The notes beneath the pieces are model-generated. The model did not search any database and had not been told where the DNA came from. It saw nothing but the letters and a program-made list of their open reading frames with translations. Below, one piece after another: positions 46,674 through 55,210 of a stretch of 64,000 nt of DNA (position 1 is its first letter; every line of letters begins with the position of its first letter). The DNA comes from Promicromonospora panici (GTDB taxonomy: Bacteria > Actinomycetota > Actinomycetes > Actinomycetales > Cellulomonadaceae): contig NZ_UWYY01000009.1 in NCBI RefSeq assembly GCF_900608595.1, forward strand, positions 62,001 to 126,000, given 5' to 3'. The position numbers were made by a program, and so were the translations under genes.

Positions 46674-48071
46674 GTGGCGCTGTCGTTCCTCGACCGCGAA
46701 CACACGGTGGCCAAGCCCGGTTACAGCAGGTGGCTCATCCCGCCCGCGGCGCTCGCCATTCATCTGTGCATCGGCCAGGCCTATGCCACCAGCGTCTACA
46801 AGAACGCGCTGGTGGCCCATTTCGAGGCGAGTCTCACCGCGATCGGCGTCATCTTCTCGATCGCGATCGTCATGCTCGGCCTCTCGGCCGCCGTGATGGG
46901 CACCTGGGTGGAGCGCGCCGGGCCGCGGGCGGCGATGTTCACCTCCGCGTGTTTCTGGGCCTCCGGGTTCCTCATCGGGGCGCTCGGCATTGCGACGTCG
47001 CAGCTCTGGCTGGTCTACCTCGGGTACGGCGTCATCGGCGGGATCGGGCTCGGCATCGGCTACATCTCGCCGGTGTCCACGCTGATCAAGTGGTTCCCGG
47101 ACCGGCCGGGCCTGGCCACGGGCATGGCGATCATGGGCTTCGGCGGCGGTGCGCTCGTCGCCTCGCCGCTGTCCCGGCAGCTCATGGCGTTCTACGACAG
47201 CGGGTACGACCCCTCGGACTCCACGTCCGTGGCCTCCGGCAGCGCCGTCACCTCGCTGTTCGTCACCCTGGGCATCGCGTACTTCCTCGTGATGATGCTG
47301 GGCGTGTTCACGGTCAAGGTTCCGCCGCCCGGCTGGTCGCCCGTGGGATTCGACGCCGCCGCGGTGGCGGCCAAGCCGATGGTGTCGGCCGCGAACGTCT
47401 CCGCGGCGAACGCCATCAGGACCCCGCAGTTCTGGTTCCTGTGGACGGTCCTGTTCTGCAACGTCACGGCGGGCATCGGCATCCTGGAGCAGGCCGCGCC
47501 GATGATCCAGGACTTCTTCCGGGACGGCGGCACGTCCTCGGTGGCGCCGACGGCGGCGGCCGGGTTCGTCGCGTTCCTGTCCCTGTTCAACATGGCGGGC
47601 CGCTTCGTGTGGTCGTCGACGTCGGACTACATCGGCCGCAAGCCGACGTACATCATGTACCTGGGCGTCGGGATGGTGCTGTACGTGCTGCTCGCCACGA
47701 TCGGACACGCCTCCACGGCGGTCTTCGTGCTCATCGCGGCCGTCATCCTGTCGTTCTACGGCGGCGGCTTCGCGACGATCCCCGCCTACCTGCGTGACCT
47801 GTTCGGCACCTTCCAGGTGGGCGCCATCCACGGCCGCCTGCTCACCGCATGGTCGGCGGCGGGCATCGCCGGGCCGCTGATCATCAACGGGTTCCTCGAC
47901 GCGCAGGGGACGCCGGGCGAGCTGGTCGCCGCCGACTACCGGCCCGCGCTGTTCACCATGGTGGCCGTGCTCGCGGTCGGCTTCGTCGCCAACATCCTGG
48001 TCCGGCCTGTGGCGGCGAAGTTCCACGAGCCCACCGGCTCGGCCGACGCGTTCGTCGAAGGGAAGGTGTGA
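46674..48071 (+). CDS. OFA-type MFS transporter (oxalate/formate antiporter family)
   Basis: 465 residues from GTG 46674 with GAGGAGG 6 nt upstream. Twelve helices; OFA landmarks are the N-terminal IGQAYATSVYKNALVAHFEA, GIGLGIGYISPVSTLIKWFP with the MFS loop PDRPGLATGMAIMGFGGGAL, then FWFLWTVLFCNVTAGIGI and YGGGFATIPAYLRDLFGTFQ. Family members exchange oxalate and formate or carry other small monocarboxylates; substrate here is uncertain. It is followed 2 bp later by a small-subunit gene. FdhD and a formate-dehydrogenase-like enzyme lie 1-3 kb downstream. Confidence 0.88.
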   Translation: MALSFLDREHTVAKPGYSRWLIPPAALAIHLCIGQAYATSVYKNALVAHFEASLTAIGVIFSIAIVMLGLSAAVMGTWVERAGPRAAMFTSACFWASGFLIGALGIATSQLWLVYLGYGVIGGIGLGIGYISPVSTLIKWFPDRPGLATGMAIMGFGGGALVASPLSRQLMAFYDSGYDPSDSTSVASGSAVTSLFVTLGIAYFLVMMLGVFTVKVPPPGWSPVGFDAAAVAAKPMVSAANVSAANAIRTPQFWFLWTVLFCNVTAGIGILEQAAPMIQDFFRDGGTSSVAPTAAAGFVAFLSLFNMAGRFVWSSTSDYIGRKPTYIMYLGVGMVLYVLLATIGHASTAVFVLIAAVILSFYGGGFATIPAYLRDLFGTFQVGAIHGRLLTAWSAAGIAGPLIINGFLDAQGTPGELVAADYRPALFTMVAVLAVGFVANILVRPVAAKFHEPTGSADAFVEGKV

Positions 48072-48073
48072 CC

Positions 48074-48232
48074 ATGCCCGAGCTGACCGCCGAGCAGACC
48101 GCGGAGCCGACCCCGGAGCCGACGTCGAACCAGGTCCCCCGGCTGATCGTCACCTGGCTGGTGGTGACGGTGCCGCTGGCCTACGGCCTGTTTCAGACCG
48201 TCCGCAGCGTCGTCCCGCTGTTCGCCGGCTGA
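48074..48232 (+). CDS. MFS transporter small subunit
   Basis: 52 residues starting 2 bp after the OFA transporter stop. A Glu/Thr/Pro-rich head (AEQTAEPTPEPTSNQ) is followed by one membrane helix (RLIVTWLVVTVPLAYGLFQT). Tiny single-helix genes of this type regularly follow OFA-family transporters in actinobacteria and proteobacteria and are annotated as small subunits; their biochemical role is not established. Confidence 0.75.
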   Translation: MPELTAEQTAEPTPEPTSNQVPRLIVTWLVVTVPLAYGLFQTVRSVVPLFAG

Positions 48233-48244
48233 CCCCTGACGCCC

Positions 48245-48283
48245 GGCCCTGACTCGCCGTACCTGGTACGGCGAGTCAGGGCC
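48245..48283 (+). terminator. Terminator after MFS transporter operon
   Basis: Perfect 18-bp stem GGCCCTGACTCGCCGTAC (48245-48262) with its complement (48266-48283), 3-nt loop, 12 bp past the stop of the small-subunit gene. Downstream to 48525 nothing recognisable is seen except the next gene's promoter region. Confidence 0.8.
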
Positions 48284-48525
48284 GCAGTCCCCGCGCGCCA
48301 TCGCACGGTCGCCGTCGGGCATGCCCGAGTCCCCGCTTCGCGGGCTGAGGCTCCGGCGGACGGTCTGATACATCACACGGGCATGTTTCACCGCCACGCC
48401 GTGAGTTTCGCCCAGCGTCGAACCTCGTCGCGCGCGCGGAGCACCTGTACCAAGGTTCGGGGTGTTCCGCGCAGCGCCCGGCACGGGGTCGGGCGTACGG
48501 GGCGCGGGGCAGGATGGATGATCCG

Positions 48526-49065
48526 ATGTCTCCCCAGAAACGAACACTCGCCGCATTGTCGGCCCTGCTGATGACGCTGCTCGGCGTCCTCGGCGGTTCC
48601 CAGGCGGCGCTTGCGTCCGACGCCGGCCAGAGCTCGGCCACGCCGGACGGCACGCGCGTCACGGCCGTCGGCACGCAGTACCGAACCCTCGTGCTGCCCC
48701 CGGCGCCGACCGAAGCAGAGGTCGGCGGTGACTTCGGCATCACGGCGGTGCCGACCATCAGCCCGACCGTCGCGGTCTCGTACGCGAACCCTGGTCAGCA
48801 GTACGGCTGCGAGTACGGCACGATGTGCGCGTGGGCCTGGGACACCAGCCAGAACAAGTGGAAGATCTTCCACCTGTACAACTGCCGCACGTACGCCCTG
48901 TCCAACTGGATCGGCGACGGCGGATGGGACAACAACCAGACCACTGGGACCGTCGCCCGCTTCTACGGTTCGAACGGCTCGACGCAGGTGCTGTCGCCGT
49001 CGACGGCGTTCGAGCGTCGGCACCCGATCAGCTGGAACCCCGTCTACTACATCAGGAACTGCTGA
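48526..49065 (+). CDS. Secreted small protein, I36-inhibitor/crystallin-like
   Basis: 179 residues from ATG 48526 (ATG 48514 possible). Clear Sec signal peptide (LAALSALLMTLLGVLGG, cleavage near AALA-SD). The mature C-terminal half has four Cys (CEYGTMC, YNC, final NC) in a Trp/Asn/Gly-rich beta domain: CAWAWDTSQNKWKIFHLYNC, WIGDGGWDNNQTTGTVARFY. This layout resembles actinobacterial peptidase-inhibitor I36 / beta-gamma-crystallin domains (Cys-rich start, WxNxxT-like repeat), but the match is loose. A protease inhibitor role would parallel the serpin 2 kb upstream. Own terminator follows. Confidence 0.6.
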   Translation: MSPQKRTLAALSALLMTLLGVLGGSQAALASDAGQSSATPDGTRVTAVGTQYRTLVLPPAPTEAEVGGDFGITAVPTISPTVAVSYANPGQQYGCEYGTMCAWAWDTSQNKWKIFHLYNCRTYALSNWIGDGGWDNNQTTGTVARFYGSNGSTQVLSPSTAFERRHPISWNPVYYIRNC

Positions 49066-49086
49066 GCACCGTCCCGGCTATGCCGG

Positions 49087-49122
49087 CCGGAGCCCCGCAC
49101 CGTCGAGGGTGCGGGGCTCCGG
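49087..49122. terminator. Bidirectional terminator between secreted protein and fdhD
   Basis: Perfect 15-bp stem CCGGAGCCCCGCACC (49087-49101) / GGTGCGGGGCTCCGG (49108-49122), 6-nt loop, between convergent genes. Confidence 0.8.
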
Positions 49123-49127
49123 TCCGC

Positions 49128-49940
49128 TCACCGCACCCGGTCCGCCCGCGTGTAGACGTTCATCGAGTCGCCGCGCACGAACCCGAGCAGGGTGAGGCCG
49201 CACTCGTCGGCCAGGTCCACGGCAAGGGTCGACGGCGCGGAGATCGCGGACAGCACCGGGATGCCGGCCCGCGCGGCCTTCTGCACCAGCTCGAACGACG
49301 CTCGCCCGCTGACCTGGAGCACCGTCCCGGCAGCGGGCAGGGTGCCGTCGCGCAGCGCGGCCCCGACCACCTTGTCGACGGCGTTGTGCCGGCCGACGTC
49401 CTCGCGCACGTACAGCGGCTCGCCGTCCGCGGTGAACAGACCCGCGGCGTGCAGGCCGCCCGTCCGGTCGAAGGCCTGCTGGCGCTCGCGCAGGAGGTCG
49501 GGCAGGGCGGCGATCACGTCCGCGCTGACCGTGACCGGGTCGCTCGCGACCGGCCAGCGCAGGCCCGCGAGCACCTCCACGACGGTGTCCGACCCGCAGA
49601 CGCCGCACGCACTGGTCGTCGTGAAGGCCCGCTGCCGCGGCGGCTCGACGCCGCGCGCGAGCGCCACCTCGACGGTGTTGTCCTCGTCCGGGCACAGGCG
49701 CATCGCCGCGATGTCCGACGCCGCCGCGACGGCCCCCTCGGAGACCAGCCAGCCGGCCACGAGGTCGAAGTCGTGGCCGGGCGTACGCATCGTCAGGGTC
49801 AGCGCGCTGCTTCCCCCTGCCGGCCCGGGGACGACCAGCCGGACCATGAGTGGTTCCTCGACGGCGAGCGTGTCCGGACGTGCCGCGCGTGCACCCTCAC
49901 GCACACGGACGACGCGCCGTCGGTCGGTGACGACTCCCAT
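49128..49940 (-). CDS. fdhD: FdhD, formate dehydrogenase sulfurtransferase
   Basis: 270 residues. Hallmarks: LAVEEPLMVRL, RTPGHDFDLVAGWLVSEG, the catalytic Cys pair in TTTSACGVCGSD, GLHAAGLFTADGEPLYVRED, VGRHNAVDKVVG and LVQKAARAGIPVLSAISAPS. FdhD passes sulfur from a cysteine desulfurase to the molybdenum cofactor of formate dehydrogenases and relatives. The molybdoenzyme at 50605 is its obvious client, separated only by a SnoaL-like gene. Confidence 0.95.
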   Translation of the reverse strand: MGVVTDRRRVVRVREGARAARPDTLAVEEPLMVRLVVPGPAGGSSALTLTMRTPGHDFDLVAGWLVSEGAVAAASDIAAMRLCPDEDNTVEVALARGVEPPRQRAFTTTSACGVCGSDTVVEVLAGLRWPVASDPVTVSADVIAALPDLLRERQQAFDRTGGLHAAGLFTADGEPLYVREDVGRHNAVDKVVGAALRDGTLPAAGTVLQVSGRASFELVQKAARAGIPVLSAISAPSTLAVDLADECGLTLLGFVRGDSMNVYTRADRVR

Positions 49941-50015
49941 GCCGCCAGTGTCCCACCCCGGCTGAGCGATATGTCCAGGCCGTGTGCGCGCAGCCCGCGA
50001 CGATGAGCAGCTGGG

Positions 50016-50441
50016 CTAGGTCGTCGGAGCTACCCCGAGCTGGGCGGCCAGGTCGGCCTGGTCGAAGTAGAAGTCGTGCCGGACGATCTTTCCGTCCGAG
50101 ACCGTGGCGACGTCGGCGCTCCGCATCCGGATCTGCTTGCCGGTCGGCGGAAGGCTGCTCCCGTCGGGTAGCGCCATCGGGCCGGTGTGGGTTCCGATGA
50201 ACTCGCCCTGATCGATGGCGCACTCGCCCGTTTCCAGCTGCCGCTCGGCCTGGTAGTCGCGCTCGGAGAACGAGTCGACGAATGACCTGTTCCATTCAAC
50301 GAATGCCTCGATGCCGTGCAGTGTCCCTGCGTCCGGCGTGGTGACAACGACGTCCTTGTCGTAGACCTCGCGCAACGCATCGAGGTCGCCGGCAACAACC
50401 GCTTCGGTGACCCGGTTCATCAACTCGCGTGCCTGTCCCAT
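50016..50441 (-). CDS. SnoaL/NTF2-like protein
   Basis: 141 residues, AGGAGG 7 nt before ATG 50441. Cone-shaped alpha+beta fold pattern: LMNRVTEAVVAGDLDALREV, YDKDVVVTTPDAGTLHGIEA, FVEWNRSFVDSFSERDYQAE, GTHTGPMALPDGSSLPPTGK, KIVRHDFYFDQADLAAQLGV. SnoaL-like proteins include polyketide cyclases and isomerases but most are uncharacterised. No catalytic residues can be assigned. Monocistronic, upstream of fdhD in the same direction. Confidence 0.75.
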   Translation of the reverse strand: MGQARELMNRVTEAVVAGDLDALREVYDKDVVVTTPDAGTLHGIEAFVEWNRSFVDSFSERDYQAERQLETGECAIDQGEFIGTHTGPMALPDGSSLPPTGKQIRMRSADVATVSDGKIVRHDFYFDQADLAAQLGVAPTT

Positions 50442-50604
50442 GATGTGCCTCCTGAGGAACGGATGAGGTGACCGGGCGGCCCGGGACGGATCGTCCGGAC
50501 GACTTCAGTTAACGCTGCCTCGGCGGTGGTCGCCATCGCACGGGCCCCTCGAGAGAGGTGTCCAGACCCTCCACACGGGGTGAAGTCCGGCGTAGGGTCG
50601 AGCC

Positions 50605-52929
50605 GTGACAGACGTGAGCGACGAGGCCCGCACCGAAGCCCCCGAGAAGACCCTGCGCATCGGCCCGCCCAAGACCAGCGCCGCCGGAGTACCGGGCGTG
50701 GTCCATGGCCTGGCGCACGTCCTCGACGAGGCCGGGGTCGCGCGCGGCCTGCGCACCCTGCCCCTGCTCAACCAGCACCGCGGCTTCGACTGCCCCGGGT
50801 GTGCGTGGCCCGAGCCGGGCAAGCCACACATCGCGGAGTTCTGCGAGAACGGCGCCAAGGCAGTGGCCGAGGAGTCCACCCGCAAGCGCGCGGACGCGGC
50901 GTTCTTCGCCGAGCACCCGATCTCCGAGCTGGCCACCTGGACCGACCACCGGCTGGGCAAGTCGGGGCGCCTGACCGAGCCGATGCTGCGCGACGAGGGC
51001 GCCGACCACTACCGGCCGGTGTCCTGGGACGAGGCCCTCGATCTGGTCGCCACCGAGCTGCGCGGCCTGGACTCGCCGGACGAGGCAGCTTTCTACACGT
51101 CCGGCCGCACGAGCAACGAGGCGGCGTTCGTCTACCAGCTCCTCGCGCGCAAGCTCGGCACGAACAACATGCCCGACTGCTCGAACATGTGCCACGAGTC
51201 GTCGGGCACCGCGCTGACGGAGACCCTCGGCATCGGCAAGGGCAGCGTGTCCCTGGAGGACATCACCGACCACGCCGACCTGATCGTCGTCGTCGGGCAG
51301 AATCCCGGGACCAACCACCCGCGCATGCTGACCGCGCTGGAGCAGGCCAAGGACCGCGGGGCGCGGATCGTGGCGATCAACCCCCTGCCCGAGGCCGGGC
51401 TGCAGACCTTCAAGAACCCGCAGCGGGTGCGCGGCGTGGTGGGGCAGGGCACCAAGCTCGCCGACCGGTTCCTCCAGATCCGCCTCGCCGGCGACCTGGC
51501 CCTGTTCCAGGCCGTGAACCGCCTGCTCCTGGAGGCCGATGACGACTCCCGAACCGCCGGGCACAAGGGCGTCCTGGACCGTGAGTTCATCGCCGAGCAC
51601 ACCTCGGGCTTCGAGAAGGCTGCTGCCGCCTGGCGCGCCCTGGACTGGGCCGACGTCGACGCGGCGACCGGCCTGGACCGGTCCGAGATCGAGGACTTCG
51701 TGGGCGACGTCCTGGCCGCGGACAAGGTCATCGTCTGCTGGGCGATGGGCCTGACCCAGCACAAGCAGGCCGTGGCGACCATCCGCGAGGTGGTGAGCTT
51801 CCTTCTGCTGCGCGGGAACGTCGGCCGGCCGGGTGCGGGCGCCTGCCCGGTGCGCGGGCACAGCAACGTGCAGGGCGACCGCACCATGGGGATCTGGGAG
51901 CGGCCCACCGAGGCTTTCCTCGACGCGCTCGCCACCGAGTTCGACTTCGAGCCACCGCGCGCCCACGGGTACGACGTCGTCGACACCGTTCGTGCCCTGC
52001 GCGACGGGCACCTGAAGGTCTTCATGGCGGTGGGCGGCAACTTCGCCGCGGCCACGCCGGACAGCGCGGTCACCGAGGTGGCGCTCCGGGAGGTCCCGCT
52101 CACGGTGCACGTCTCGACCAAGCTCAACCGCTCGCACGTCCTGCCCGGCAAGCGGTCGCTGGTCCTGCCGTGCCTGGGCCGTACCGAGCGGGACCTCACG
52201 GGCGGGCGCGAGCAGGTGGTGACCGTCGAGGACTCGATGAGCGTGGTGCACACCTCGCAGGGGAAGCTCGCCCCGGCGTCGGACTCCCTGCGCAGCGAGA
52301 CCGTCATCCTCTGCGACCTGGCGCGCCGCACCCTCGGGCCGGACGACACGACGCCGTGGGAGGAGTTCGCCGACGACTACTCGCGCGTCCGCGACTCGAT
52401 CTCGCGTGTGGTCCCAGGCTTCGAGGACTTCGAGCGCCGGGTCGCCGTGCCCGGCGGGTTCGTGCTGCCGCACCCCCCGCGCGACGCCCGCAAGTTCCCG
52501 ACGGCGACGGGCAAGGCCAACTTCACGGTGAACGAGCTCGAGATCGTCCGGGTGCCGGAGGGCCGGCTGCTGCTCCAGACGGTCCGCTCGCACGACCAGT
52601 TCAACACCACCATCTACGGCCTCGACGACCGGTACCGCGGGGTGAAGGGCGGACGGCGGGTCGTGTTCGTGCGCCCCGAGGACCTGACGGCCCTGGGATT
52701 CGCCGACGGCGACACGGTGGACCTGGTCAGCGAGTGGCCGGGCCGGGACGGAAGTACGGAGGAACGCCGGGCCGAGGGGTTCCGGATCGTCGCGTTCCCG
52801 ACAGCCCGCGGCTGCGCGGCGGCCTATTTCCCGGAGACCAACGTCCTGGTCCCGCTGGACCACACAGCGGAGGGCAGCAACACCCCGGCCTCCAAGTCGG
52901 TGATCATCCGCCTCGAGGCGCCGAGGTAG
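50605..52929 (+). CDS. FdhF/YdeP-family molybdopterin oxidoreductase
   Basis: 774 residues from GTG 50605. The N-terminus has the YdeP-type Cys set FDCPGCAWPEPGKPHIAEFC, then the cofactor-binding YTSGRTSNEAAFVYQLLARK. DCSNMCHESSGTALTETLGI has Cys at the place of the Mo-ligating Cys/SeCys. The ITDHADLIVVVGQNPGTNHP and GNVGRPGAGACPVRGHSNVQ motifs follow. The C-terminal domain ends PLDHTAEGSNTPASKSVIIR. It resembles formate dehydrogenase H but lacks the usual [4Fe-4S] motif CxxCxxxC...C; YdeP relatives are linked to acid resistance and some to formate oxidation. FdhD nearby supports a sulfurated Mo site. Confidence 0.88.
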   Translation: MTDVSDEARTEAPEKTLRIGPPKTSAAGVPGVVHGLAHVLDEAGVARGLRTLPLLNQHRGFDCPGCAWPEPGKPHIAEFCENGAKAVAEESTRKRADAAFFAEHPISELATWTDHRLGKSGRLTEPMLRDEGADHYRPVSWDEALDLVATELRGLDSPDEAAFYTSGRTSNEAAFVYQLLARKLGTNNMPDCSNMCHESSGTALTETLGIGKGSVSLEDITDHADLIVVVGQNPGTNHPRMLTALEQAKDRGARIVAINPLPEAGLQTFKNPQRVRGVVGQGTKLADRFLQIRLAGDLALFQAVNRLLLEADDDSRTAGHKGVLDREFIAEHTSGFEKAAAAWRALDWADVDAATGLDRSEIEDFVGDVLAADKVIVCWAMGLTQHKQAVATIREVVSFLLLRGNVGRPGAGACPVRGHSNVQGDRTMGIWERPTEAFLDALATEFDFEPPRAHGYDVVDTVRALRDGHLKVFMAVGGNFAAATPDSAVTEVALREVPLTVHVSTKLNRSHVLPGKRSLVLPCLGRTERDLTGGREQVVTVEDSMSVVHTSQGKLAPASDSLRSETVILCDLARRTLGPDDTTPWEEFADDYSRVRDSISRVVPGFEDFERRVAVPGGFVLPHPPRDARKFPTATGKANFTVNELEIVRVPEGRLLLQTVRSHDQFNTTIYGLDDRYRGVKGGRRVVFVRPEDLTALGFADGDTVDLVSEWPGRDGSTEERRAEGFRIVAFPTARGCAAAYFPETNVLVPLDHTAEGSNTPASKSVIIRLEAPR

Positions 52930-53025
52930 AACTCTGGCGAGGTAGGACCGTACGAGAGAGGCACCGCGGACGGTCCGCGGTGCCTCTCTCGTACGGTCCT
53001 ACCTCGCCAGAGTTCTACCTCGGCG
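52919..53025. terminator. Perfect 53-bp-arm palindrome between convergent genes
   Basis: Arms 52919-52971 and 52973-53025 are exact complements around a single central base (52972). The left arm includes the last codons and TAG stop of the molybdoenzyme gene (stop 52927-52929), and the right arm ends 7 bp before the actP stop. The outer arm CCGAGGTAGAACT-CTGGCGAG is shared with the hairpin at 40520-40627. It will terminate both genes. Confidence 0.85.
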
Positions 53026-53031
53026 GGGACG

Positions 53032-54684
53032 TCAGTGGGCCACCGCCTTCTCGGCGCCCGCGCCCGTGAGGGAACGGACCTCCATCTCGGCGTACTTCTC
53101 CGGGTGCGACCGCTCCTTGCTCAGGAACGTGCCGACGATGCCGAGCAGGAACGCGAGCGGGATCGTCACGATGCCCGGGTTGTCGAGCGGGAACCAGTGG
53201 AAGTCGATGCTCGGGTCGGTGACCATCGACTTGCTGAGCCCCGTGACCGGGTCGGCGGGCTTGCCCGAGACGACCGGCGAGAAGATGATCAGCACGATCG
53301 TCGAGATCAGGCCGCCATAGATGCTCCACAGCGCGCCGGACGTGTTGAACCGCTTCCAGAACAGCGAGTAGATGATCGTCGGCAGGTTCGCCGCCGCCGC
53401 GACGCAGAACGCCAGCGCCACGAGGAACGCGATGTTCTGCCCGTTGGCGAAGATGCCGCCGATGATCGCGATGATGCCGATCACGACCACGGTCCAGCGG
53501 GCCACCCGGACCTCGCCGTCCGGGGCGACCTGCCCCTTCTTGATGATCGAGGCGTAGATGTCGTGCGCGAAGCTCGTCGCAGCCGTGATCGTCAGCCCGG
53601 CCACCACCGCGAGGATGGTCGCGAAGGCGACCGCCGCGATGATGCCCAGCAAGATCTCGCCGCCCAACTCGAACGCGAGCAAGGGTGCCGCCGAGTTCTG
53701 TCCACCTGGTGCCGCGAGGATGGTCTCCGGGCCGACGAGTGCCGCGGCCCCGTAGCCGAGCACCAGGGTGAACAGGTAGAAGATGCCGATCAGCCAGATC
53801 GCCACGACCACAGACCTCCGGGCCTCCTTGGCCGACGGCACCGTGTAGAAGCGCATGAGCACGTGCGGCAGTCCCGCCGTGCCGAGCACCAGGGCCAGCG
53901 CGAGGGACAGGAAGTCGAGCTGCGACACGGCGGAGGCGCCGTACTGAAGACCCGGCTCGAGGATCGCCTCGCCGTTCTCGCCGGCCATGTTCACGGCCTC
54001 CTGCATGACGGCGGAGAGGTTGAAGCCGAAGTTCGCGAGCACCCAGAACGTCATGACGCCGGCACCGAGGATGAGCAGAGCCGCCTTGATGATCTGCACC
54101 CATGTGGTGCCCTTCATGCCGCCCACCAGCACGTACAGGATCATGAGGCCACCGACGACGGCGATGACCAGGCCCTGGCCGGCCTTGTCGGTGATGCCGA
54201 GCAGCAGCGCGACGAGACCTCCAGCGCCCGCCATCTGGGCCAGTAGGTAGAAGAACACCACGGCGAGCGTGGACAGCGCCGCGGCCATCCGGATCGGCCG
54301 CTGCTTGAGCCGGAACGACAGCACGTCCGCCATCGTGAACTTGCCGGTGTTCCGCAGCAGCTCGGCGACGAGCAGCAGCGCCACCAGCCAGGCCACGAGG
54401 AAGCCGATGGAGTACAGGAAGCCGTCGTACCCGTTGACGGCGATGGCGCCCGCGATCCCCAGGAAGCTCGCCGCGGACAGGTAGTCGCCGGCGATCGCCG
54501 TGCCGTTCTGCGCGCCCGTGAAGTTCCGCCCGCCGGCGTAGAAGTCTGCCGCGGTCTTGTTCTGTCGGGACACGCTGAAGACGATGATGAGGGTCACCGC
54601 GACGAACGCCGCGAAGATGCCGATGTTGATCCAGGTGTTGCCGACGTTCGTGGCCGCAGCCGCTGCCATGACGGTCCCGTTCAC
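53032..54684 (-). CDS. actP: Cation/acetate symporter (SSS family)
   Basis: 550 residues from GTG 54684, overlapping the DUF485 stop (GTGA). Thirteen-helix sodium:solute symporter pattern: KTAADFYAGGRNFTGAQNG, GDYLSAASFLGIAGAIAVNG, the GTTWVQIIKAALLILGAGV segment, TAGLPHVLMRFYTVPSAKEA with the conserved RFYT, and AGLTITAATSFAHDIYASII. ActP takes up acetate and similar short monocarboxylates with a cation. It ends in the cytoplasm (LTGAGAEKAVAH). Downstream is the 53-bp palindrome. Confidence 0.93.
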   Translation of the reverse strand: MNGTVMAAAAATNVGNTWINIGIFAAFVAVTLIIVFSVSRQNKTAADFYAGGRNFTGAQNGTAIAGDYLSAASFLGIAGAIAVNGYDGFLYSIGFLVAWLVALLLVAELLRNTGKFTMADVLSFRLKQRPIRMAAALSTLAVVFFYLLAQMAGAGGLVALLLGITDKAGQGLVIAVVGGLMILYVLVGGMKGTTWVQIIKAALLILGAGVMTFWVLANFGFNLSAVMQEAVNMAGENGEAILEPGLQYGASAVSQLDFLSLALALVLGTAGLPHVLMRFYTVPSAKEARRSVVVAIWLIGIFYLFTLVLGYGAAALVGPETILAAPGGQNSAAPLLAFELGGEILLGIIAAVAFATILAVVAGLTITAATSFAHDIYASIIKKGQVAPDGEVRVARWTVVVIGIIAIIGGIFANGQNIAFLVALAFCVAAAANLPTIIYSLFWKRFNTSGALWSIYGGLISTIVLIIFSPVVSGKPADPVTGLSKSMVTDPSIDFHWFPLDNPGIVTIPLAFLLGIVGTFLSKERSHPEKYAEMEVRSLTGAGAEKAVAH

Positions 54685-55019
54685 AGCGCGCCCCCCTCGA
54701 TCTCCTCGCGCAGGGCCTTGGCCCGGGCGTCGAACTTGTTGTTCGCCCACCGCGCGTAGAGCGTGGTGATGACGAACGTGGACACGAACTGCAGCAACCC
54801 GAAGATCAGGCCGACCGTGATGGTGCCACCCACGCGGATACTCATGAACTCGTGCGCATACGTGCTCATGAGCGCGTAGAGGAGGTACCAGACGAGGAAC
54901 AGCGCGGTCATCGGGAAGACGAAGTTTCGGAACGCCTTGCGGAGGCTCTGGAACTCGTCCGATCTCTCGACGCGTTGGTAATCACTTTCTGCAGGCCCTG
55001 GTGCCTGTACGTCACTCAT
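54681..55019 (-). CDS. DUF485 membrane protein, ActP partner
   Basis: 112 residues from ATG 55019 (GGAGG 4 nt upstream; earlier in-frame codons rejected). SDEFQSLRKAFRNFVFPMTA is the DUF485 lead, followed by two membrane helices (LFLVWYLLYALMSTYAHEFM and TVGLIFGLLQFVSTFVITTL) and YARWANNKFDARAKALREEI. This small protein (YjcH in E. coli) precedes actP almost everywhere and probably helps assembly or regulation of the symporter. Confidence 0.93.
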   Translation of the reverse strand: MSDVQAPGPAESDYQRVERSDEFQSLRKAFRNFVFPMTALFLVWYLLYALMSTYAHEFMSIRVGGTITVGLIFGLLQFVSTFVITTLYARWANNKFDARAKALREEIEGGAL

Positions 55020-55090
55020 GACGCCTCCATTGGCGAATGGGGGCGCGCGCTCTGCTCGCGGCCCGGTGCGCATTTCGCACCGGGGCCCAA

Positions 55091-55106
55091 TGTGCCGCAC
55101 CTCACA
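55091..55106. promoter_or_regulatory. CRP/GlxR-like site upstream of the actP operon
   Basis: TGTGCCGCACCTCACA, reverse complement TGTGAGGTGCGGCACA, matches TGTGANNTANNTCACA in 10 of 12 fixed positions. It lies 72 bp upstream of the DUF485 start. Acetate uptake genes are known CRP or GlxR targets in other bacteria. Position and match are suggestive only. Confidence 0.4.
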
Positions 55107-55210
55107 TGCCTGGGGCAAACAGATCTGACGTGGGTTTATGGACTTGACCAAGTCGTTACATCTTCAACTTCCCACGCCAGGCCGGGTGAAGTCCGCGGGA
55201 CGACCCGACC

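Noticed and set aside
45216..48026. 936-residue open frame on the minus strand across serpin and MFS genes
   Set aside because: Antisense shadow: low-complexity Arg/Gly/Asp composition, no domain, and both plus-strand genes have clear families.
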